DNA of 14,465 nucleotides from Pseudomonadota bacterium (GCA_963205525.1 CAUJJP010000168.1:1-14465), one strand, 5' to 3'; shown: positions 1 through 7,269, counted from the stretch's first letter. Made by a program: numbers and translations. The notes: generated by a model from the letters alone, not told the origin.

Positions 1-48
1 TGGCCGCTGTCGCCAGGTGACCCGTCTCCACAGCAGAAGGAGTCCGTC

Positions 49-891
49 ATGACCGTGACCGTGCGCGGCATCACCTACCAGAGCAACCTCGACAACGAGA
101 TGGGGCTGGAGTTCTATGACCTCAGCCATCCCTGGGGTCTGGGGCAGCCTTGCTGGCCCTACTTCGAGGACGTGAAGATCGAGCGCCTGCACAACATGGC
201 CAAGAGCGGTGTGCTGACACAGCGCATCACCACGGTCATGCACTCGGGCACGCACATCGATGCCCCGGCGCACGTCGTCGAAGGCACGCCCTTCATGGAC
301 GAGGTGCCCTTGCCCTATTTCTTCGGCACCGGGGTCGTGGTGTCGATCCCGAAGAAGAAGTGGGAAGTCATCACCGCTGCCGACCTGGAGGCCGCCAGCC
401 CGCAGATCCGCGAGGGCGACATCGTCATCGTCAACACCGGCTGGCACAAGCACTACGACGACAGCCGCCAGTACTACGCCTACTCGCCGGGCTTCTACAA
501 GGAAGCCGGGCAGTGGTTCGCGAAGAAAAAGGTCAAGATGATTGGCACCGACACCCAGGCGCTGGACCATCCGCTGGGCACCGCGATCGGCCCGCACGGC
601 CCGGGCTGGCCGAACGGGTTGCTGCCCCAGGTCAACCTGGAGTACGAGCGCGAGACCGGACGCAAGGTGATCGAGGACTTTCCGGAGTGGGAGCCCTGCC
701 ACGCGGCCATTCTGTCGGCGGGCATCTGCGGCATCGAGAACATCGGTGGCGACATCGACAAGGTGACCGGCAAGCGCGTGACCTTCGCCGCCTTCCCCTG
801 GCGCTGGACCAAGGGCGACGGCTGCATCGTGCGTCTGGTGGCGATCGTCGACAAGCGCGGCGGCTACCGGATCGAGAACGGCCAGGGCTGA
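49..891 (+). CDS. Cyclase family protein (kynurenine formamidase-like metal hydrolase)
   Basis: The 280-residue product belongs to the cyclase superfamily, which includes kynurenine formamidase and isatin hydrolase. These are metal-dependent hydrolases that open or deformylate amide bonds. The family signature HSGTHIDAPAH lies at residues 65-75 and supplies the expected metal and catalytic residues H65, H69, D71 and H75. A second conserved block (GTDTQALDHP) follows in the middle, and IENIGG lies near the C-terminus. The protein is longer than the roughly 210 residues of bacterial KynB and has no signal peptide, so it is probably cytoplasmic. The start is supported by a strong ribosome binding site, GAAGGAG at 36-42, six bases upstream. 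It begins the visible operon; an upstream frame ends in TGA at 18-20 but is too short to identify. The family call is firm; the substrate is unknown, and its own amide or lactam substrate is as likely as N-formylkynurenine. Confidence 0.85.
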   Translation: MTVTVRGITYQSNLDNEMGLEFYDLSHPWGLGQPCWPYFEDVKIERLHNMAKSGVLTQRITTVMHSGTHIDAPAHVVEGTPFMDEVPLPYFFGTGVVVSIPKKKWEVITAADLEAASPQIREGDIVIVNTGWHKHYDDSRQYYAYSPGFYKEAGQWFAKKKVKMIGTDTQALDHPLGTAIGPHGPGWPNGLLPQVNLEYERETGRKVIEDFPEWEPCHAAILSAGICGIENIGGDIDKVTGKRVTFAAFPWRWTKGDGCIVRLVAIVDKRGGYRIENGQG

Positions 892-902
892 AGGGCGCCG
901 CC

Positions 903-1250
903 ATGAAGGTCACCCGATTCGCCGAGGCACAGCCCTACGAGGCGCCGAACCACCGCGGTGTGAAGTCCCTGCGCCTGCAGGGCTTCACGGAGGGTGGGCC
1001 GCGGGTCTCGTGGGTGGGCGTCTCGCACTACCTCCCCGGTGGCGGTGCCGGGCCCGATGCCTCGCCGCTGGAGAAGGTCTACGTGGTGCTGGCCGGGGCC
1101 TTGACCGTGCGCACCCCGGATGCCGAGGTCGTGCTCGGTGCGATGGACAGCTGCACGATCCCGGCCGGCGAATCGCGCGAGGTCATCAACCACGGCAACG
1201 ACGTGGCCACCCTCCTCGTCGTGATGCCTTATCCGCCGGCTGCGCACTGA
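903..1250 (+). CDS. Small cupin-domain protein lacking the usual metal histidines
   Basis: This encodes 115 residues with a single cupin barrel. Motif 1 is recognisable around GPDASPLEKVYVVLAG, which keeps E57 and G65, but the HxH pair that normally precedes the glutamate is replaced by D/A/S residues. Motif 2 runs from G79 through IPAG (86-89) to N96, with R92 where the third metal histidine usually lies. I therefore infer a cupin that does not bind metal in the usual way, perhaps an accessory, isomerase-like or ligand-sensing protein. It starts 11 bases after the cyclase stop codon, so the two genes are almost certainly co-transcribed; no strong Shine-Dalgarno is visible beyond GGGCGCC. The fold assignment is good and the function is unknown. 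Confidence 0.75.
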   Translation: MKVTRFAEAQPYEAPNHRGVKSLRLQGFTEGGPRVSWVGVSHYLPGGGAGPDASPLEKVYVVLAGALTVRTPDAEVVLGAMDSCTIPAGESREVINHGNDVATLLVVMPYPPAAH

Positions 1251-1257
1251 TCTGTGT

Positions 1258-1283
1258 GGTGCGCGCCCGGCCGGGCGCGCACC
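1258..1283 (+). terminator. Perfect 26-bp palindrome between cupin and Bug genes
   Basis: The arms GGTGCGCGCCCGG (1258-1270) and CCGGGCGCGCACC (1271-1283) are exact reverse complements. They begin seven bases after the cupin stop. The transcript would form a very stable GC hairpin, but no T-run follows, so this is not a standard intrinsic terminator. It could be an attenuator, an mRNA 3'-end stabiliser or an operator. The rest of the 87-base gap to the next start holds only the ribosome binding site GGAG at 1323-1326. Confidence 0.5.
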
Positions 1284-1337
1284 GACCGAGACCGCCGACG
1301 CCCACGTCGTCCCGACCCCCGCTGGAGCCCGTCCACC

Positions 1338-2321
1338 ATGTTCACCCGTCGTGATTTCTGCGCCGTGCTGGCGGCTGCCGGTGGCAGCGGTCTGCTGCCG
1401 TCGCCGGCTTGCGCCGCCGGCTGGCCGGACAAACCGGTGCGCTTGATCCTGTCGCAGCCGCCGGGCTCCGGACCCGACAACGTCGCCCGCGTGCTGGGCG
1501 AGCGGCTGGCGCGCGACTGGGGGCAGAGCGTCGTCGTCGACAACAAGCCCGGCGGCCAGAACACGATAGGCGCCCAGGCCGCAGCGCGCGCTGCGGCGGA
1601 CGGCTACCACCTCTATTTCGCAACCACTGCGGCGCTGGTCACGAACCGACTTCTGTTCAGATCGCTGCCCTACGATCCGCTCCAGGACTTCGTGCCGGTG
1701 GCCTTTGTCGGACGCAGCGCCTTCGCGCTGGTGGTCGCCGGGGACTCGCCCTTCAAGTCGTTGGCCGACTTCGTGGCGGCGGCCAAGGCCGCACCAGGCC
1801 AGCTAACCCTGGCCAACGAAGGTCCGCGAACCTTCGGCGGCATCATCGCGCGCCTGATCAATGCGCGTGCCGGGATCGACAGCAACCTGGTGCCCTACCC
1901 GTCGGTGGCGGTGGCCCTGCAGAACCTGATGGGCGGCCACGTGCAGGCGGCGGTGGCCGACATGGCCTCTTCGGCGCAGCTCGTCAAGCAAGGCCGGCTG
2001 CGCTTTCTGGCCGTCACCTCGCTGCAGCGCAAGCCGGGGTGGGACGGCGTGCCGGCATTGGCCGAGACCCTGCCCGGGTTCGACATGGTGGGCTGGTTCG
2101 CGGTGGTGGCACCGCGTGGCACGCCCGGCGAAGTCATCGAGCGCGTCAATCGCGATATCGGCCGTGCGCTGGCTGACCCCGTGCTCGCGGACCGCATTCA
2201 CACCATCGGCCCCGACACCGGAGGAAGTGATGGCCGGCCGGAGCAGCTTGCTGCGTGGTTGGACGGTGAACACCGGCGCTGGACGAAGATCGCGAGCGAC
2301 ATCCGGCTGCTGCCGGAGTGA
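1338..2321 (+). CDS. Bug/TctC-family tripartite tricarboxylate transporter binding protein
   Basis: The 327-residue product is a periplasmic binding protein of the Bug (TctC) family, which is greatly expanded in Burkholderiales and binds carboxylates and related small molecules. The N-terminus has a twin-arginine-like start (TRRDFC, residues 3-8), a hydrophobic stretch and ACAA near residue 27, so export by Tat or Sec is likely. Mature-protein family motifs are visible: WPDKPVRLI, PPGSGPDNVAR (the ligand loop), VVDNKPGGQNTIGA and LPYDPLQDFVPV. The ATG at 1338 fits the signal peptide and has GGAG upstream, about 11 bases away. No tctA or tctB membrane partner is in the window, which is common for orphan Bug genes. 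It may work with distant TctAB subunits or act as a sensor-type binding protein. The next gene follows at once. Confidence 0.9.
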   Translation: MFTRRDFCAVLAAAGGSGLLPSPACAAGWPDKPVRLILSQPPGSGPDNVARVLGERLARDWGQSVVVDNKPGGQNTIGAQAAARAAADGYHLYFATTAALVTNRLLFRSLPYDPLQDFVPVAFVGRSAFALVVAGDSPFKSLADFVAAAKAAPGQLTLANEGPRTFGGIIARLINARAGIDSNLVPYPSVAVALQNLMGGHVQAAVADMASSAQLVKQGRLRFLAVTSLQRKPGWDGVPALAETLPGFDMVGWFAVVAPRGTPGEVIERVNRDIGRALADPVLADRIHTIGPDTGGSDGRPEQLAAWLDGEHRRWTKIASDIRLLPE

Positions 2322-2323
2322 CG

Positions 2324-3298
2324 ATGGCGCGCGTGCTTTACATCGGCGCGCCCGAAGCGCCGGCCGCCGGATTCGCCACGCTCGTGCAGGCGACGCCGGC
2401 CGCCGCAGAGCTGGCCTGTGTCGACGGCCGAGAAGCTGCGCTGGCCCATCTGAGCCAGCGGGGCGCACAGGTGGAGGCGATGATCGGCCACCACTTCCAG
2501 TTCGACGACGAGCTGCTGCAACTGGCACCGCGCCTGCGCTGGGTGCAGTCGCTGACCACCGGCACCGACCAGATCCTCAGGCTGAAGTCTCTGGCCGACG
2601 ACGTGATCGTCAGCTCCACCCGTGGCATGCACGGGCCGCAGATGTCGGAGCTGGTCTTCCTGCACATGCTGGCGCTGGCGCGCGACTTCCCGCGCATGCA
2701 GCGCAACCAGCAGGCCGCGACCTGGGAGCGCTGGCCGCAGCCGCTGCTGTGGGGCAAGACGGTGACGATCGTCGGCGTTGGCGCGATCGCCGAGGCGCTG
2801 GCGCCGCGCTGCAAGGCCTTCGGCATGACGGTCGTCGGCGTCTCGGCCACGCCGCGCGGGGTCGCCGGATTCGACCGCGTCATGGTGCGCGGCGAGCTGG
2901 TGGCGGCGGTGTCGCTGGCCGACTTCGTCGTGCTCATCGTGCCGCTGACGCCCGACACCGAGAACCTCGTCGACGCGCGCGTCATCGCCGCCATGAAGCC
3001 GTCGGCATACCTCGTCAACGCGGCGCGCGGCGGTGTGCTCGACGAGGCGGCGCTGCTTGCAGCGCTGCGCGCGCGGCGCATCGCCGGTGCCGGCCTCGAT
3101 GTCTTTCGCCAGCAGCCGCTGCCGCCCGACAGCCCCTGGTGGCGCGAGCCGCAGGTGATCGTCACGCCGCTGGTCGGCGGCATGAGTGACATCTACCTGC
3201 AGCAGGCATTCCCGCTCGTCGAGGTCAACCTGCGGTTGTTCCTGCAAGGGCGGCTGAACGAGCTGCACAACACCGTGAAGCGAGCAGCCAGGCCATGA
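2324..3298 (+). CDS. D-2-hydroxyacid dehydrogenase-like protein with altered active site
   Basis: This encodes 324 residues with the two-domain fold of NAD-dependent D-2-hydroxyacid dehydrogenases. The substrate-domain loop SLTTGTD is at 76-82, the nucleotide-binding loop GVGAIA at 151-156, and the arginine motif VNAARGGVLDEAAL at 231-244 with R235. Three normally conserved positions differ. The third glycine of GxGxxG is A156. The catalytic glutamate before the proline of the DVFxxEP motif is Q264 (DVFRQQP). The catalytic histidine of TPHxGG is L283 (TPLVGG). Arginine alone remains of the usual Arg/Glu/His set, so ordinary hydride-transfer chemistry looks unlikely. I chose the ATG at 2324 because GGAG at 2315-2318 sits five bases before it; a GTG at 2318, overlapping the previous stop, is also in frame. 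The stop overlaps the next start (ATGA). Confidence 0.85.
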   Translation: MARVLYIGAPEAPAAGFATLVQATPAAAELACVDGREAALAHLSQRGAQVEAMIGHHFQFDDELLQLAPRLRWVQSLTTGTDQILRLKSLADDVIVSSTRGMHGPQMSELVFLHMLALARDFPRMQRNQQAATWERWPQPLLWGKTVTIVGVGAIAEALAPRCKAFGMTVVGVSATPRGVAGFDRVMVRGELVAAVSLADFVVLIVPLTPDTENLVDARVIAAMKPSAYLVNAARGGVLDEAALLAALRARRIAGAGLDVFRQQPLPPDSPWWREPQVIVTPLVGGMSDIYLQQAFPLVEVNLRLFLQGRLNELHNTVKRAARP

Positions 3299-4485
3299 GC
3301 GCCAACCCGAGAACCTGCAATGCCGTGTCGGCAGCGGAGATGCGGCGCCGTTGGGCGGCCGTGCGCACGCCGATGCGCGCCCAGGACGTCGACGCGCTCG
3401 TGCTGCAGAACTCGAGCGACTGGGTCGGCGGCCACATCCGCTGGTTCAGCAACCAGCCGGCGACCAATGGCTATCCGACGAGCGCCGTCTTCCCGCTGGA
3501 GGGCGGCATCTCGCTCATCGAGCAGGGGCCGTTCGGCCTCGTGCGCGAGACGCCCGGTGCCAGCGACGGAATTGCGCGGCGCCTGACGACGCCGAGCTAT
3601 CCGTCGGTGGCCTGTACCGCGGCCTACGACGCCGAGCTCGCGCTCGCCGAACTGCGGCGCCTGGGCGTGCGGCGTGTCGGCTCGGTCGCGCCGGCGGGCT
3701 GGTACCACGGCTTCGGCGCTGCGCTGCGCACCGGTCTGGCGCTGGCCGGTGTCGAGCTGGTCGACCTCACGGACGAGGTCGACGCCATCAAGGCGATCAA
3801 GAGCGAGGAGGAGCGGCAGCACATCCGTGCCGTGGCGGCGATGCAGGACGAGGTGATGGCGCGTGTGGCGGCCTTCGTGCGACCCGGGATGAGGGACTTC
3901 GAGATCGCCGCCTACGCGCAGTACCAGGGCCAGCTGCTCGGCAGCGAGCAAGGCATCTTCCTGTGCTCGTCGGCCGCGCCGGGCCAGGCCGCGAGCTTCC
4001 GGCCGCGCTCGCTGCAGGGGCGCACGCTGCAGGCGGGCGACGTCTATTCGCTGCTGGTCGAGAACAACGGCGCCGGCGGCTTCTACGCCGAGCTTTCGCG
4101 CATCTTCGTGCTCGGCCGTGCGAGCACCGAGCTGCGAGACACCCACGCCCGCGTGCTCGAGGCGCAGCGCGCGGCGCTGGCCATGCTCGTGCCCGGCACG
4201 CTGTGCAAGGACATCCACGCGCGCCACAACACGTGGCTGCGCGACCACGGCATGGCCGAGGAGCGGCGGCTGTCGATCCACGGCATGGGCCACGACATGG
4301 TCGAGCGCCCGCTGGTGCGCGGCGACGAAACGATGGCGATCGAGCAGCACATGGCAATCGTCGTCCACCCGGGGGTGCTGAACGAGCGGCTGTTCGTCCA
4401 CAACACCGACCTCTACCTGATCGAGGCGAACGGGCCGGGTGAGTGCCTGCACCGCACGCCCAAAGAGATCTTCGAGATCACCTGA
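3295..4485 (+). CDS. M24-family (creatinase/Xaa-Pro peptidase-like) protein with changed metal ligands
   Basis: The 396-residue product has the creatinase N-terminal domain (about 20-150) followed by a pita-bread M24 domain (about 165-396). The lead-in DAIKAIKSEEERQHIRAV at 163-180 is typical of the family, and HGMGHD at 329-334 gives the conserved histidine. The metalloprotease ligands are changed. The block that normally reads GYxxDxTRTF is FYAELSRIF (E266 in place of Asp). The glutamate of the usual EPG motif is H358 (VVHPG). The final Glu-Asp region reads HNTD near 369-372. This resembles non-metal members such as creatinase more than prolidase, so I infer hydrolysis of a C-N bond in a small molecule rather than peptidase activity. 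It overlaps the dehydrogenase-like gene by four bases, suggesting translational coupling. The substrate is unknown. Confidence 0.85.
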   Translation: MSANPRTCNAVSAAEMRRRWAAVRTPMRAQDVDALVLQNSSDWVGGHIRWFSNQPATNGYPTSAVFPLEGGISLIEQGPFGLVRETPGASDGIARRLTTPSYPSVACTAAYDAELALAELRRLGVRRVGSVAPAGWYHGFGAALRTGLALAGVELVDLTDEVDAIKAIKSEEERQHIRAVAAMQDEVMARVAAFVRPGMRDFEIAAYAQYQGQLLGSEQGIFLCSSAAPGQAASFRPRSLQGRTLQAGDVYSLLVENNGAGGFYAELSRIFVLGRASTELRDTHARVLEAQRAALAMLVPGTLCKDIHARHNTWLRDHGMAEERRLSIHGMGHDMVERPLVRGDETMAIEQHMAIVVHPGVLNERLFVHNTDLYLIEANGPGECLHRTPKEIFEIT

Positions 4486-4501
4486 GCGAGGACACATCAT
4501 C

Positions 4502-5311
4502 ATGAGCAAGACCTCTGACTGGCTGGTGAACCCGGCGTCGCTTTTCGACGTGCGCGGCAAGGTCGCCGTCGTCACCGGCGCGTCGGGCGCTTTCGGCAGC
4601 CTGGCCGCCAAGGTGCTGGCCGGCGCCGGCGCACGCCTGGTGCTGGCCGCGGGCAACGACAAGGCGATGGCCGAGACCGCCGACGCCTGCCGCGCGCTCG
4701 GCGCCGAGGTGGCGACCGTCGCGCGCCGGCCCTCGACCGAGGTCGACTGCAACGCCATCATGGACGCCGCGCTCGCGGCGTACGACGCGCTCGACATCCT
4801 GGTCGTCGGCTCGGGGCTCAACGACCCCTGCCCGATCACCGAGCAGTCGCTCGAGCGCTTCGAGACCGTGATGGACGGCAACCTGACCAGCGCCTGGCTG
4901 CTGTGCCGCGCCTTCGGTGCGCGCGTCATCGCGCGTGGCACGCGTGCCAAGGTGGTGCTGATAAGTTCGGCGCGCGGCAAGCTCGGCCACCCGGCCGGCT
5001 ACAGCGCGTACTGCGCGAGCAAGGCCGCCACCGACGGGCTGACGCGCGCGCTCGGCTGCGAGTGGGGCAAGTACGGCATCACGGTCAACGCCATCGCGCC
5101 GACCGTGTTCCGCTCGCCGCTCACGGCCTGGATGTTCGAAGAAAACGAGAAGGCGAACGCGGTGCGCGCCGGCTTCCTGGCGCGCGTGCCGCTGGGACGC
5201 CTGGGCGAGCCGGAGGACCTGGCCGGGCCGCTGCTGTTCCTCTGCTCGCGCGCGAGCGACTTCCACACTGGCCACACCGTCTACGCGGACGGCGGCTACA
5301 CGGCGGGCTGA
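4502..5311 (+). CDS. Short-chain dehydrogenase/reductase (SDR) family oxidoreductase
   Basis: This is a 269-residue classical SDR that should oxidise or reduce a hydroxyl or ketone with NAD(P). The cofactor loop TGASGAFG is at 25-32, the proton-relay asparagine is N127 (MDGNLTS), the catalytic serine is in ISSARG near 155-156, and YCASK at 170-174 gives Y170 and K174. The C-terminal YADGGYTAG is the usual SDR ending. The structural NNAG motif is replaced by VGSGLND at 102-108, a divergence in the fold-stabilising strand. The ATG at 4502 is preceded by GCGAGGA at 4486-4492; an in-frame GTG at 4439 lies inside the M24 gene and lacks support. The next gene begins within five bases. The family is certain; the substrate is probably an intermediate of the cluster's pathway. 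Confidence 0.92.
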   Translation: MSKTSDWLVNPASLFDVRGKVAVVTGASGAFGSLAAKVLAGAGARLVLAAGNDKAMAETADACRALGAEVATVARRPSTEVDCNAIMDAALAAYDALDILVVGSGLNDPCPITEQSLERFETVMDGNLTSAWLLCRAFGARVIARGTRAKVVLISSARGKLGHPAGYSAYCASKAATDGLTRALGCEWGKYGITVNAIAPTVFRSPLTAWMFEENEKANAVRAGFLARVPLGRLGEPEDLAGPLLFLCSRASDFHTGHTVYADGGYTAG

Positions 5312-5315
5312 CGTG

Positions 5316-6314
5316 ATGGAGCGCGAGTTCGCGGGCCGAGCGCCGGGCCGCTCCCAAGCCGGCCCGCATCCCCTCGGGGGATCGGCCGACGTACTCGTCG
5401 GACGAGGGGCCGACAGGATCGCCGTCATCGGCGCCGGCCTGATGGGCCACGGCATCGCGCAGGTCTTCGCGCTCGCCGGCCACGCCGTGCGCGTGCACGA
5501 CGTGTCGGCCGACGCGCTGGCCTCGTTGCGCGAGCGCATCGGCCGCAACCTCGCCGATCTCGGCCTCGATGCGGCGGCCGCCCTGCGCGTGCAGCCCTGC
5601 GCCGACCTCGCAGACGCCGTGCGCGACGCCGGTGTCGTGTTCGAGGCCGGCCCCGAGAACCTGGCGTGGAAGCGCGAGTTGTTCGCGCGCCTGCAGACGC
5701 TGGCGCCGCCGCAGGCCACGCTGGCGAGCAACACGTCGGTGATCCCGATCACGCAGATCATGGAAGGCCTCGCCACCGGCGCGTGCGCGCTAGGCACGCA
5801 CTGGTGGAACCCGCCCTACCTCGTGCCGCTGGTCGAGGTGATCAAGACGCCGCACACCGACGCCGGCGTCGCGCAGCGCATGTACGACCTGCTCGCGCGC
5901 GTCGGCAAGACGCCGGCGATGGTCGAGAAGGACGTGCCCGGCTTCATCGGCAACCGGCTGCAGCACGCGCTGTGGCGCGAGGCGATCGCGCTGGTGGCCG
6001 AAGGCGTGTGCGACGCCGAGACGGTCGACACCGTCGTCAAGGCGAGCTTCGGCCGCCGCCTGCCGGTGCTCGGGCCGCTCGAGAACGCCGACCTCGTCGG
6101 CACCGACCTGACGCTGGCGATCCACCGCACCGTGCTGCCGGCGATCGACGCCACGCCCGGGCCGTCGCCCTACCTCGAGCAGCTCGTCGCGCAGGGGCGG
6201 CTGGGCATGAAGAGCGGCGATGGCTTTCGCCGCTGGAGCGCCGCCGATCAGGCCGCACTGCGTGCGCGCGTGCTGGCGCACCTCAAGGCAATGAACGCGG
6301 CCGACGCCGCCTGA
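5316..6314 (+). CDS. 3-hydroxyacyl-CoA dehydrogenase-type NAD-dependent enzyme
   Basis: The 332-residue product has the fold of short-chain L-3-hydroxyacyl-CoA dehydrogenases: a Rossmann domain opening with RIAVIGAGLMGHG (GAGLMG at 39-44) and a C-terminal dimerisation domain from about residue 215. The catalytic His-Glu pair is visible as H162 (THWWNPP) and E174 (PLVEV), 12 residues apart as in characterised enzymes. The NPPxxxPLVEV wording is closer to L-gulonate and carnitine 3-dehydrogenases than to the NPVPxMxLVE of CoA-specific enzymes, so the substrate may be a free 3-hydroxy acid. With BKACE next door, it probably makes the beta-keto acid that BKACE cleaves. The first 33 residues are not part of the fold and are translated from a palindromic repeat. 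Only ATG 5316 or GTG 5313 can start this frame, and neither has a convincing ribosome binding site. Confidence 0.88.
   Translation: MEREFAGRAPGRSQAGPHPLGGSADVLVGRGADRIAVIGAGLMGHGIAQVFALAGHAVRVHDVSADALASLRERIGRNLADLGLDAAAALRVQPCADLADAVRDAGVVFEAGPENLAWKRELFARLQTLAPPQATLASNTSVIPITQIMEGLATGACALGTHWWNPPYLVPLVEVIKTPHTDAGVAQRMYDLLARVGKTPAMVEKDVPGFIGNRLQHALWREAIALVAEGVCDAETVDTVVKASFGRRLPVLGPLENADLVGTDLTLAIHRTVLPAIDATPGPSPYLEQLVAQGRLGMKSGDGFRRWSAADQAALRARVLAHLKAMNAADAA
5344..5409. repeat. Nested palindromic element inside the 5' end of the dehydrogenase gene
   Basis: Three inverted repeats lie in 66 bases. CGGGCCG (5344-5350) pairs with CGGCCCG (5360-5366). CCCCTCG (5370-5376) pairs with CGAGGGG (5403-5409), and nested within the latter CCGACG (5386-5391) pairs with CGTCGG (5396-5401) around the loop TACT. 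All arms are exact. The shape resembles short intergenic palindromic repeats common in Burkholderiales genomes, an identification made from memory of the pattern. Here it is read in frame as the N-terminal extension of the downstream protein. Confidence 0.6.
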
Positions 6315-6330
6315 CACAGGACGCACCACC

Positions 6331-7269
6331 ATGGCCAAACGCACCGACAAGGTCATCATCACCTGCGCCGTCACCGGCGCGATCCCCTCGCCGACGATGA
6401 GCGAATACCTGCCGCTCACGCCGGCGCAGATCGCCGCACAGGCCATCGATGCGGCGCAAGCGGGCGCGGCGATCCTGCACCTGCACGCACGCAACCCGGC
6501 CGACGGTCGGCCGAGCGCCGACCCCGACGTGTTCGCCGAGTTCCTCGGCTCCATCAAGGGCGCGACCGACGCCGTGATCAACATCACCTCGGGCGGTTCG
6601 ACCAAGATGACGCTGGCGGAGCGTCTCGCGCCGCCGCTGCGCTTCAAGCCCGAGATGGCCTCGCTCAACATGGGATCGATGAACTTCTCGATCCATCCGG
6701 TGGCCGCGAAGATCAAAGCGTGGAAGTACGACTGGGAAAAAGCCTACGTCGAGGGCACGGAAGACATCATCTTCCGCAACACCTTCCGCGACATCCGCCA
6801 CATCCTCAAAGAGCTGGGCGAAGGTTGCGGCACGCGCTTCGAGTTCGAGTGCTACGACGTCGGTCACCTCTACAACCTGGCGCACTTCGTCGACGCCGGG
6901 CTGGTCAAGCCGCCGTTCTTCATTCAAACCATCTTCGGCATCCTGGGCGGCATCGGCCCCGATCCGCAGTGCGTGGGCTTCATGCGCGACACGGCGAATA
7001 GATTGTTCGGCGACAGCTACCGCTGGTCGGTGCTGGCCGCTGGGCGGCACCAGATGCCGCTGCTGACGCAGGCCGCGGTGATGGGTGCGAACGTGCGCGT
7101 CGGCCTCGAGGACAGCGTCTACCTCGGCCGCGGCCAGCTGGCACCCAGCAACGCAGCCCAGGTGCACAAGATCCGCCGCATCCTCGACGAACTTGGCCTC
7201 GAGATCGCCACGCCCGCCGAAGCGCGCGCGATGCTGGCGCTCAAGGGCGCATCGAACGTCGCGTTCTGA
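6331..7269 (+). CDS. Beta-keto acid cleavage enzyme (BKACE, DUF849 family)
   Basis: This 312-residue TIM-barrel protein belongs to the BKACE family, which uses acetyl-CoA to split a beta-keto acid into acetoacetate and a new acyl-CoA; the founding member is 3-keto-5-aminohexanoate cleavage enzyme (Kce). The zinc ligands are visible as H50 and H52 (ILHLHARNP) and E260. R256 and D261 in VRVGLED match the catalytic Arg and Asp of Kce. The N-terminal block reads TGAIPSPTMSEYLPLTP, so the glutamate that follows TGA in Kce is absent, as in the large TPTMS-type subgroup. That difference argues against the lysine-fermentation substrate. An AGGA sits about nine bases before the ATG. The gene follows the 3-hydroxyacyl dehydrogenase by 16 bases, a natural producer-consumer pair. 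The exact keto acid is unknown. Confidence 0.9.
   Translation: MAKRTDKVIITCAVTGAIPSPTMSEYLPLTPAQIAAQAIDAAQAGAAILHLHARNPADGRPSADPDVFAEFLGSIKGATDAVINITSGGSTKMTLAERLAPPLRFKPEMASLNMGSMNFSIHPVAAKIKAWKYDWEKAYVEGTEDIIFRNTFRDIRHILKELGEGCGTRFEFECYDVGHLYNLAHFVDAGLVKPPFFIQTIFGILGGIGPDPQCVGFMRDTANRLFGDSYRWSVLAAGRHQMPLLTQAAVMGANVRVGLEDSVYLGRGQLAPSNAAQVHKIRRILDELGLEIATPAEARAMLALKGASNVAF

Noticed and set aside
3..20. Possible end of an upstream gene (frame ending in TGA at 18-20)
   Set aside because: Only five codons are visible, too little to support any call.
4439..4501. Earlier GTG start for the SDR gene
   Set aside because: It lies inside the M24 gene, has no ribosome binding site, and the ATG at 4502 gives a normal SDR N-terminus.
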